Shown piece by piece: positions 1 to 4,498 of a stretch of DNA of 5,767 bases (positions within the stretch are counted from its first letter, which is position 1; each line of letters begins with the position of its first letter). The DNA comes from Bacteroidales bacterium (lineage in GTDB: Bacteria > Bacteroidota > Bacteroidia > Bacteroidales > NBLH01). Position numbers and translations under genes: made by a program. The DNA lies in NCBI GenBank assembly GCA_026988445.1, contig JALSLF010000482.1, forward strand, positions 1 through 5,767, in the 5' to 3' direction. The notes beneath the pieces are model-generated. The model saw only the letters and a program-made list of their open reading frames with translations, made no database searches and was not told where the DNA came from.

Positions 1-699
1 ATAACGCCGGGCACTTTTACTAAAGTAAGTGTAAAACCAATCGGAGAATGCTTTTGCAAAATGAAAAGTTTCTGTTTTTTTTAAAAATCCGCGTTTTAAT
101 GCAAAATCTTGAATGTTTTTTGATGATAAATCAAATTCTTCACCTATGGTAAGCCGGTTTGAAATGGAACGAAAACCTTGAACTTGAACTGCTACCCAAT
201 GTTTACCTGCCGTTTCTAAAACCCAAGCCTTTTGTTTATCGGCAATAATAAAGCTGTTATGGTAATAAAGCTTGTTTTTATAGCCTCCGTTAGCATCTTG
301 TCCATATTTTTCGATAAGTTCAGTTATTAAATATAGTGCATCATCTGCTTTTGAGGTTCTTTCTAATGCCAAACGCAGTAAATCCATACCCGTAAGCCCG
401 GAGTTATCTTTTTTAAACTTAATTTTGGTAAATACGGCTTCATTTCCAATTACCAAATCATGTTCATTGGCGCCCATTTCTGCCCCCCACATATTAAATG
501 GTTTTGACAGCAAAACTTCAAAAGTATCTTTTACTTGCGGAATCTCGATATAGGTGCATTTTAATTTTTTATTTTTATGAGTTTTCGCCGGAATACGAAT
601 AATCGCTTGAGCTTCATTAGGTTCTCTATCCGAGTTTTTTCCGAAAATAATACTATCGGAAGTATTTTTTGTTGGTACATAAACAAAAGTATCACACAT
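1..699 (-). CDS. Secernin-like C69-family N-terminal-nucleophile hydrolase (partial, 3' end outside window)
   Basis: Reading frame of 233 codons from an ATG at 699-697, open to the window edge without a stop. The protein starts MCDTFVYVP, the typical secernin start: after removal of Met, Cys2 is expected to be the catalytic N-terminal nucleophile of peptidase family C69. Other family landmarks are FGKNSDREPNEAQ at about residues 19-31, WGAEMGANEH at 71-80, IGNEAVF at 84-90, GMDLLRLALER at 104-114, WVLETAGKHW at 159-168 and SISNRLTI at 178-185. There is no signal peptide, so a cytoplasmic dipeptidase or amide hydrolase is the likeliest role; the true substrate cannot be read from sequence. Secernins are usually around 400 residues, so roughly half is visible. 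The gene follows modB by 64 nt with no terminator between them, so read-through from modB is possible. The family call is secure, the substrate is not. Confidence 0.88.
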   Translation of the reverse strand, partial: MCDTFVYVPTKNTSDSIIFGKNSDREPNEAQAIIRIPAKTHKNKKLKCTYIEIPQVKDTFEVLLSKPFNMWGAEMGANEHDLVIGNEAVFTKIKFKKDNSGLTGMDLLRLALERTSKADDALYLITELIEKYGQDANGGYKNKLYYHNSFIIADKQKAWVLETAGKHWVAVQVQGFRSISNRLTIGEEFDLSSKNIQDFALKRGFLKKTETFHFAKAFSDWFYTYFSKSARRY

Positions 700-734
700 A
701 ATTATCTTGTTAGCATATAAAGTTAAAGATAATT
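700..734 (-). promoter_or_regulatory. Inverted repeat abutting the secernin-like start codon
   Basis: Positions 700-708 (aattatctt) and 726-734 (aagataatt) are perfect 9-bp inverted arms with a 17-nt spacer. In the minus-strand mRNA the 3' arm ends directly before the ATG, so a hairpin would bury the ribosome landing zone. It could also be an operator for a dimeric repressor. The arms are almost entirely A/T, so chance is a real alternative. Confidence 0.3.
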
Positions 735-763
735 TAGGAATAATTGTACATTTTAGGTTTAAG

Positions 764-1435
764 TTAAAATGTATTTACCGATTTTTTGTTGTAATAGTTT
801 ACAGCCAGCAAAATAGAAAAACTAATGATAAAAAGTATCATAGCATATTTATTGGCTGCCGAATAGTTTAAAGCTTCCACTTCGTCGTAAATAGCAATAG
901 ATGCCACTCTGGTTTTACCCGAGATGTTGCCGCCAATCATTAATACCACACCAAACTCACCAATGGTATGAGCAAAACTTAATACCATTCCTGTAAGAAT
1001 AGCCGGTTTTATGTTGGGTAATAGTACTTTTTTTAATATGGTAAACGATGATTTACCCATAGTTTGTGCAGCTTCAATTAAGTTTTCGGGAATACCTCTA
1101 AAACCGGATACAATGGGGTGTACCATGAAAGGAAAGCTAAAAATTACCGAAGCAAAAATTAAACCTTCAAACGAAAAAACAAGTTGTAAACCCAGATAAT
1201 TATTAATAAAATCACCAAAAAAGTTATTTGGGCTAAATGCTAAAAGTAAATAAAATCCTAGTACAGAAGGAGGAAGCACTAAGGGCATACTTACCAATGA
1301 ATCAACAATGAATTTGTACTTAAATTTTGAAAAAGACAACCAGTATGCCACAGGAATTCCTATAATCAGCAAAATAAAAGTAGTTATTGATGCTAATTTC
1401 AGGGTTATGAATATGGGTGTCCAATCAAAATCCAT
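764..1435 (-). CDS. modB: Molybdate ABC transporter permease ModB
   Basis: Protein of 223 residues, the usual ModB length, and the inner-membrane channel subunit for molybdate import. It has about five hydrophobic segments (near residues 10-32, 47-69, 88-110, 143-168 and 197-215). The cytoplasmic loop carries the binding-protein-dependent permease EAA signature: EAAQTMG at 121-127 with KKVLLPNIKP at 135-144, which docks to the ATPase ModC. The stretch TIGEFGVVLMIGGNISGKTR at 157-176 closely matches the ModB version of this fold and separates it from sulfate (CysT/W) and phosphate permeases. The start at 1435 gives MDFDWTPIFITLKLAS, a normal ModB beginning. It needs ModA (periplasmic binding protein) and ModC. 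Neither is next to it: an exbD gene is upstream and a C69 hydrolase downstream. An intrinsic terminator ends 16 nt before its start codon, so modB should have its own promoter. Confidence 0.93.
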   Translation of the reverse strand: MDFDWTPIFITLKLASITTFILLIIGIPVAYWLSFSKFKYKFIVDSLVSMPLVLPPSVLGFYLLLAFSPNNFFGDFINNYLGLQLVFSFEGLIFASVIFSFPFMVHPIVSGFRGIPENLIEAAQTMGKSSFTILKKVLLPNIKPAILTGMVLSFAHTIGEFGVVLMIGGNISGKTRVASIAIYDEVEALNYSAANKYAMILFIISFSILLAVNYYNKKSVNTF

Positions 1436-1451
1436 GATTTAATCTAGCCTT

Positions 1452-1485
1452 AAACAAAAATAGGAGTTCAAAACGAACTCCTATT
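1452..1485 (-). terminator. Strong intrinsic terminator of the exbB-exbD operon
   Basis: Positions 1459-1469 and 1475-1485 are perfectly complementary (11 bp, core taggagttc / gaactccta) around a 5-nt loop. On the minus strand the stem is followed by TTTTTGTTT (1460-1452). It lies 24 nt past the second exbD stop codon. The T-run is on the correct side only for minus-strand transcription, so this closes the motor operon and separates it from modB. Confidence 0.88.
1455..1462 (-). promoter_or_regulatory. Candidate -7 element for modB, inside the terminator's T-tract
   Basis: The minus strand reads TATTTTTG here, an exact match to the Bacteroidota -7 element TAnnTTTG. It would place transcription start roughly 10 to 15 nt before the modB ATG. 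I see no clear TTTG at the expected -33 spacing, because the upstream DNA is the terminator stem. An A/T-rich genome produces this octamer often, so this is tentative. Confidence 0.3.
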
Positions 1486-1509
1486 AAAAAAATCATCTAT
1501 AAAATAAAT

Positions 1510-1974
1510 TTACATTTTCTTTCTTGTAGAGTAATTTATTTTAAGGGCTTGTGCCTTTCTTAACTCTTGTTTAATATCAGTGATGATTCCCATTTTAACA
1601 TCCATATCCGCTTTAATAGAAGTGGTCATAAATGGGATATCAGCTTCATCCATTTTTTCGCGTTCTGCAGAAATATAGTTAACTACATCCGAAACCGCAG
1701 AAATTTCATCGTTTAGCTGAAGTCTGGGTTCTGTTCCCAATTTTGCTTGGTATGCTTTAATTGGTGCGCCAACATAGATATAGCTTACCAATGATTTTTT
1801 TTCCAGCTTTTTAATTTCCGTTGCTTCCGGTAATCGAACTTTAATTTTTAAGTCCACTTCGCGCATTGTTGTTGATACCATGAAGAAAAACAAAAGCATA
1901 AAAACAATGTCCGGTAGCGATGCTGTTGAAATTGCAGGCATACCGCCTTTTCCTTTACGTTTAAATCTAGCCAT
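1510..1974 (-). CDS. exbD: ExbD/TolR-family proton-channel subunit (second copy)
   Basis: Protein of 154 residues with the ExbD/TolR architecture: a short basic cytoplasmic N-terminus (KRKGKGG), one transmembrane helix at about 20-37 starting with LPDIVFMLLFFFMV, then a periplasmic domain. Asp22 in the helix aligns with the essential protonatable Asp of E. coli ExbD (Asp25) and TolR. The C-terminal part (IKADMDVKMGIITDIKQELR, about 120-139, then AQALKINYST) matches the compact periplasmic fold that ends ExbD proteins. It should pair with the operon's ExbB to convert proton flow into motion. It begins 1 nt after the stop codon of the first exbD and has an unusually good Shine-Dalgarno site, so translation is probably coupled. 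It is not a recent duplicate of its neighbour: outside the helix the two sequences differ widely, which suggests distinct roles or a heteromeric ExbD dimer. Confidence 0.93.
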   Translation of the reverse strand: MARFKRKGKGGMPAISTASLPDIVFMLLFFFMVSTTMREVDLKIKVRLPEATEIKKLEKKSLVSYIYVGAPIKAYQAKLGTEPRLQLNDEISAVSDVVNYISAEREKMDEADIPFMTTSIKADMDVKMGIITDIKQELRKAQALKINYSTRKKM

Positions 1975-1975
1975 A

Positions 1976-2545
1976 TTATTTTCCTCCTACATTTCTAGGT
2001 TCAGCTTCTGATATTGTCATTGGGTAAATTTTCTTAACTGCGTCTTGCTGCTCTTTTGTTAAGTCTTTATATTTTTTACCCCATTGTTTCATTGCAAACT
2101 CATCACGTAATTCATTAAAAGCACGAACCAATTCGTTTTGTACTTCAATGTATTTACTGTATGATGTACCATTATCATTCTGTAAAGAAACCACGCCTTT
2201 TGAAACCATCATTTTTCCAAGAAGTGGAATATCTTTTTCTTTCTTCTCCGAAAGATTAGGGTCATTATTCGGGTTTTTAATGAATTCTTTAACACCATCA
2301 CATATTTTGTAAACCGGCATTAACTCACCTTCAACCGCTACTTGATTATGATAGTTAATGGAAACAACATAAACGTTTCTTTCTTTGATTTTTTCATCGT
2401 TTTTTTGTTTCTCTTGTATCGGTGGTAATTTACGTGTAATACCTGAATCTACATCCATGGTAGTTGTTACCAAAAAGAAAATGAGCAGCAAGAAAGCAAT
2501 GTCCGCCATTGAACCTGCGTTAATTTCCTGAATAGGTCTTGCCAT
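1976..2545 (-). CDS. exbD: ExbD/TolR-family proton-channel subunit (first copy, extended periplasmic domain)
   Basis: Protein of 189 residues, clearly longer than E. coli ExbD (141). The N-terminus MARPIQEINAGSMADIAFLL is a textbook ExbD/TolR start. The helix spans about 13-30, with Asp15 at the position of the essential protonatable Asp, followed by TTTMDVDSGITRKLPP. The periplasmic part holds a conserved-looking VYVVSINYHNQVAVEG strand region (58-73) and then a long charged insertion rich in Lys, Asp, Glu and Asn at about 88-106. The later segment YSKYIEVQNELVRAFNELRD (128-147) fits the helical part of the ExbD fold. A C-terminal tail with KDLTKEQQDAVKKIYPMTIS is an extension I cannot assign. 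It should form the motor with the upstream ExbB. The gene lies 51 nt after the small membrane-protein gene, with a hairpin in between, and is followed after 1 nt by the second exbD. Confidence 0.92.
   Translation of the reverse strand: MARPIQEINAGSMADIAFLLLIFFLVTTTMDVDSGITRKLPPIQEKQKNDEKIKERNVYVVSINYHNQVAVEGELMPVYKICDGVKEFIKNPNNDPNLSEKKEKDIPLLGKMMVSKGVVSLQNDNGTSYSKYIEVQNELVRAFNELRDEFAMKQWGKKYKDLTKEQQDAVKKIYPMTISEAEPRNVGGK
1983..1988 (-). promoter_or_regulatory. Strong Shine-Dalgarno site for the second exbD
   Basis: The minus strand carries AGGAGG 8 nt before the ATG at 1974-1972. It overlaps the Val-Gly-Gly codons that end the first exbD. The other genes in the window show no such site, as is usual for Bacteroidota. 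Part of the match may be forced by the Gly-Gly codons. Confidence 0.6.
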
Positions 2546-2563
2546 AATTGAAAATATTTAAAG

Positions 2564-2586
2564 CTGCCCGAATATTTTTCGGGCAA
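2564..2586 (-). promoter_or_regulatory. Hairpin between the membrane-protein gene and exbD (possible attenuator or mRNA processing element)
   Basis: Positions 2565-2572 (tgcccgaa) and 2578-2585 (ttcgggca) form a perfect 8-bp stem with a 5-nt loop, GC-rich for this region. It sits 11 nt after the stop of the upstream gene and 19 nt before the exbD start. On the minus strand it is followed by GCTTTAAATATTTTC, a poor T-tract, so it could be a leaky terminator or an RNA-stability element rather than a full stop. Confidence 0.6.
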
Positions 2587-2596
2587 GCCGGATTAT

Positions 2597-3064
2597 TTAT
2601 TTAAAAACTTTTGAAATCCCGTCATAAAGAATGCTTCCTATAGCAATAGTAATCAGCAAATAGGCTGTATTAAGCAATGTTCCTGCAAACTTTAATGTTC
2701 CCGGAACATTATCTTTTCCTTCATAACCGGGAAGATTAAGTACTGTATCATCTGCTAATGCATAAGCTATGAATACTACAACGGCAACTATGCCTATTGA
2801 TATTAATGTTTTTACCGCCTCTTTAGGTTGTGTAAACATTTTTATCAATGGGAAAATAATTGCAGCTGCCGTAGCAATACCTAATAGAATATATGCCCAG
2901 TACATGAACATATCCAATGTACTTCCGTACAATGATATTTGGGTATCAAAATCAGTTCCATCCTCAATTCCGGCAGTTGCTTTTGCAAACATAATGAGTA
3001 AGATTACTGATATACCCATAAGTACATAAAGCAAAACTGAAGTTATTTTTGATATATTATTCAT
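2597..3064 (-). CDS. Unnamed four-helix membrane protein of the ExbB-ExbD operon
   Basis: Protein of 155 residues that I do not recognise by function. It has about four hydrophobic segments: residues 7-27 (ITSVLLYVLMGISVILLIMF), 52-74 (MFMYWAYILLGIATAAAIIF), 84-103 (VKTLISIGIVAVVVFIAYAL) and 128-146. The loop between helices 1 and 2 is acidic (GIEDGTDFDTQ, 32-42), and so is the loop between helices 3 and 4 (ADDTVLNLPGYEGKDN, 104-119). The short loop FTQPKEAVK at 77-85 and the basic C-terminus DGISKVFK suggest that the acidic loops face the periplasm and both ends the cytoplasm. No catalytic motif is visible. From memory, a small membrane protein in this slot recurs in Bacteroidota ExbB-ExbD operons. 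Its position between exbB (74 nt upstream) and exbD suggests an accessory subunit or assembly factor of the motor; that is inference. It is not obviously GldL, which has two helices and different partners. Confidence 0.82.
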   Translation of the reverse strand: MNNISKITSVLLYVLMGISVILLIMFAKATAGIEDGTDFDTQISLYGSTLDMFMYWAYILLGIATAAAIIFPLIKMFTQPKEAVKTLISIGIVAVVVFIAYALADDTVLNLPGYEGKDNVPGTLKFAGTLLNTAYLLITIAIGSILYDGISKVFK

Positions 3065-3085
3065 ACGATAATTTTTTAATATTTA

Positions 3086-3135
3086 GCTTTGAAAAAGAAA
3101 TATAGATACCTAATAAGGTAATAAAAGTTCAAAGC
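3086..3135 (-). promoter_or_regulatory. Inverted repeat in the exbB / membrane-protein gap
   Basis: Positions 3086-3093 (gctttgaa) and 3128-3135 (ttcaaagc) are perfect 8-bp inverted arms. Between them lies a smaller 5-bp hairpin (3107-3111 tacct with 3116-3120 aggta). As minus-strand RNA this folds as a stem-in-stem in the 74-nt gap after the exbB stop codon, 22 nt before the next start codon. No T-run follows the small hairpin closely enough for a classical terminator. Confidence 0.4.
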
Positions 3136-3138
3136 AAA

Positions 3139-3963
3139 TTATTTTTTCGTGTTGTATTTTACTAAAATATCGATTAACGAAATAGAAGCATCTTCCATTT
3201 GGTTTACAATGCTATCTACTTTAGAAACGATATAATTGTAAAAAATTTGAAGAATAATTGCAACAATCAAACCGGAAACGGTTGTAATCAAAGCCACTTT
3301 AATACCACCTGCAACTAATGCGGGAGAAATATCACCGGCAGCTTGAATTGAATCAAATGCATCAATCATACCGATTACTGTTCCCATAAATCCTAACATA
3401 GGAGCCAAAGCAATAAATAAAGCTAACCATGACAAACCTTTTTCTAAAAGTCCCATTTGAACACTACCGTAGGCAATTACTGATTTTTCAACCATATCAA
3501 TACCTTCGTCGGAGCGGTCAAGACCTTGATAGAAAATGCTGGCAACAGGACCTCTTGTGTTACGGCAAACTTCTTTTGCAGCATCAATACCACCTTCGTC
3601 CAATGCAGTTTCAATGTTACTTAATAATTTTTTGGTATTGGTACTTGCTAAATTCAAATAAATAATTCTTTCAATAGCAATTGCCAAACCTAAAATAAGT
3701 GCCAATAAAACTGTGGTCATAAATGAGGCACCACCTTCAATAAATTTCTTTTTAATCTGTTGATGCATAGGTACTTCACCTTCTTGCAAACCTTCTTTTA
3801 CTTCTGTTGTTGCTTCGTCAACAGTAGTGGCAGGTACAGAGTCTTGTACCGTTTGATCAACAGTTTCGTTCTGAGTTGTATCCTGTTCATTTTGAGCATA
3901 CACAACAGTATTAGCTCCTAAGAGCATCCCGATTATGGCTACAAGCGCAAAAAATTTTTTCAT
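3139..3963 (-). CDS. exbB: ExbB/TolQ/MotA-family proton-channel protein with signal peptide
   Basis: Protein of 274 residues in the MotA/TolQ/ExbB family, forming the proton-channel pore that works with ExbD to energise TonB- or TolA-type transducers. A signal peptide covers 1-23 (MKKFFALVAIIGMLLGANTV, cut probably after VYA). A low-complexity acidic linker rich in Gln, Thr, Glu and Asp covers about 24-65, so the mature N-terminus is periplasmic as in ExbB. Helix 1 spans about 80-104, ending ERIIYL. A cytoplasmic domain at 105-173 follows. Helix 2 spans about 176-201 with the signature LAPMLGFMGTVIGMIDAF, and helix 3 about 217-243 with GGIKVALITTVSGLIVAI. The Glu that E. coli ExbB has in helix 3 (Glu176 in its IAEAL stretch) appears to be replaced, since this protein reads GIKVAL. 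The gene is the first of the motor operon, 70 nt after tRNA-Ser with no terminator between. Confidence 0.93.
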   Translation of the reverse strand: MKKFFALVAIIGMLLGANTVVYAQNEQDTTQNETVDQTVQDSVPATTVDEATTEVKEGLQEGEVPMHQQIKKKFIEGGASFMTTVLLALILGLAIAIERIIYLNLASTNTKKLLSNIETALDEGGIDAAKEVCRNTRGPVASIFYQGLDRSDEGIDMVEKSVIAYGSVQMGLLEKGLSWLALFIALAPMLGFMGTVIGMIDAFDSIQAAGDISPALVAGGIKVALITTVSGLIVAIILQIFYNYIVSKVDSIVNQMEDASISLIDILVKYNTKK

Positions 3964-4033
3964 AGTCGATCTTTTGAATTTTTAAATTTAATTAATACTT
4001 ATTATTTACTTTTAATTATATCCTGTTATACTG

Positions 4034-4121
4034 CGGAGAGAGTGGGATTCGAACCCACGATACCCTTTTGAGGTATACACACTTTCCAGGCGTGCGCCTT
4101 CGACCACTCGGCCACCTCTCC
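4034..4121 (-). tRNA. tRNA-Ser (anticodon GGA)
   Basis: An 88-nt class II tRNA reading 5' to 3' from 4121. The acceptor stem is GGAGAGG with TCTCTCC (last pair G-U). The D arm is GCC GAGTGGTCGAA GGC. The anticodon stem CACGC/GTGTG has loop CTGGAAA, with anticodon GGA at 4087-4085, decoding UCC and UCU. The long variable arm (ATACC / GGTAT) is typical of serine tRNAs, and the T arm is GTGGG TTCGAAT CCCAC. The discriminator base is G73 (4034), as in serine tRNAs. The 3' CCA is not encoded (genomic CAG follows) and must be added by nucleotidyltransferase. No terminator lies between it and exbB. Confidence 0.97.
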
Positions 4122-4163
4122 TTAATGACCTATACGAAGGACAATTTTACGTGCCGAAATTAT

Positions 4164-4192
4164 AAAAAAAAATCTATTATGAAAATTTTCAT
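4164..4192 (-). terminator. Palindrome followed by T9 run (possible weak terminator)
   Basis: Positions 4179-4192 (atgaaaattttcat) are a perfect 14-bp palindrome. On the minus strand it is followed after 6 nt by nine consecutive T (4172-4164). The stem is A/T-rich and can only form a tight small hairpin, and the gap before the T-run is long, so termination would be inefficient. It lies about 43 nt before the tRNA, so it may instead be part of the tRNA upstream region. Confidence 0.3.
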
Positions 4193-4232
4193 GAGTTTAT
4201 TTTTATTATTTTAAATGGTCTCATGGAATCGC

Positions 4233-4281
4233 ATGATTAAAATAATCATTGCCCTGTGGGCTTAATAATTATTTTAATCAT
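4233..4281 (-). repeat. Nested palindrome with GC-clamped tip (structured RNA or extragenic palindromic repeat)
   Basis: Arms 4233-4250 and 4264-4281 pair over 18 positions with a single exception, followed by a 4-bp GCCC/GGGC clamp (4251-4254 with 4258-4261), a 3-nt loop and a 2-nt bulge. The exceptional pair (4247 with 4267) is G-U in minus-strand RNA but C-A in plus-strand RNA, which favours a minus-strand transcript. Arm 4233-4249 is itself a perfect palindrome (ATGATTA aaa TAATCAT), and the other arm nearly so, so the DNA could also fold as two hairpins or a cruciform. No transposase gene is in the window. Confidence 0.7.
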
Positions 4282-4303
4282 AGCCTGTCCCGTTCACGGG
4301 GCT
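4282..4303 (-). repeat. GC-rich bulged hairpin adjoining the nested palindrome
   Basis: On the minus strand CCCG (4300-4297) pairs with CGGG (4292-4289) around a UGAA loop. Outside it AGC (4303-4301) pairs with GCU (4284-4282), leaving an ACAG bulge. It is strikingly GC-rich against its surroundings and touches the end of the nested palindrome, so the two probably form one element. Both hairpins contain ACAGG next to a GC stem. Confidence 0.55.
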
Positions 4304-4380
4304 TGTTTCATTCAATAATTATATCTTTTCTTTTTAACAACACATTTTTGATGAATGCCTAAATTATCTTGTTTATTTGT

Positions 4381-4414
4381 CAAAAATAGTTTATCCATAT
4401 TTTATCATAACAAT
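4381..4414 (-). promoter_or_regulatory. Candidate Bacteroidota-type promoter upstream of the palindromic element
   Basis: The minus strand has TATTTTTG at 4388-4381, an exact TAnnTTTG match, and ATTG at 4414-4411, one mismatch from the -33 TTTG. The spacer is 22 nt, near the upper end of what I would accept. A transcript would start near 4375 and run through both hairpins toward the tRNA. The evidence is motif only, in A/T-rich DNA. Confidence 0.35.
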
Positions 4415-4498
4415 CATTATTTGGTATAAATTGCTTTAATACAGTATGTTATCTTATTGAGATTGCTTGATATTATATAAATTCTCATTTTTGTATGA

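Noticed and set aside
1011..1199. Plus-strand reading frame of 62 codons
   Set aside because: It lies wholly inside modB on the opposite strand, and its translation shows no family motif or membrane pattern of its own.
2769..3029. Plus-strand reading frame of 86 codons opposite the four-helix membrane protein
   Set aside because: The minus-strand frame has clear membrane helices and operon context; this one is its antisense shadow.
3107..3120. Small hairpin tacct/aggta taken alone as a terminator
   Set aside because: The stem is only 5 bp and no T-run follows it closely on either strand; it is reported only as the inside of the larger inverted repeat.
3429..3665. Plus-strand reading frame of 78 codons inside exbB
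   Set aside because: Antisense to well-conserved ExbB signatures, with a Gln/Tyr/Leu-rich translation that looks non-coding.
1510..3963. Reading the ExbB/ExbD cluster as the GldL/GldM gliding and type IX secretion motor
   Set aside because: ExbB has the three-helix MotA/TolQ/ExbB signatures, and both small subunits are short single-helix ExbD proteins, unlike the two-helix GldL and the large multidomain GldM.
4034..4121. tRNA-Ser as an attachment site for an integrated element
   Set aside because: tRNA genes are common integration sites, but there is no integrase, no repeat of the tRNA 3' end nearby, and the flanks look like ordinary chromosome.
4210..4310. Tiny minus-strand frames in the palindromic element (such as MIKIIIKPTGQ and MIILIMRFHETI)
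   Set aside because: At about 12 codons they come directly from the palindrome sequence, start inside the stem, and have no ribosome-binding site.
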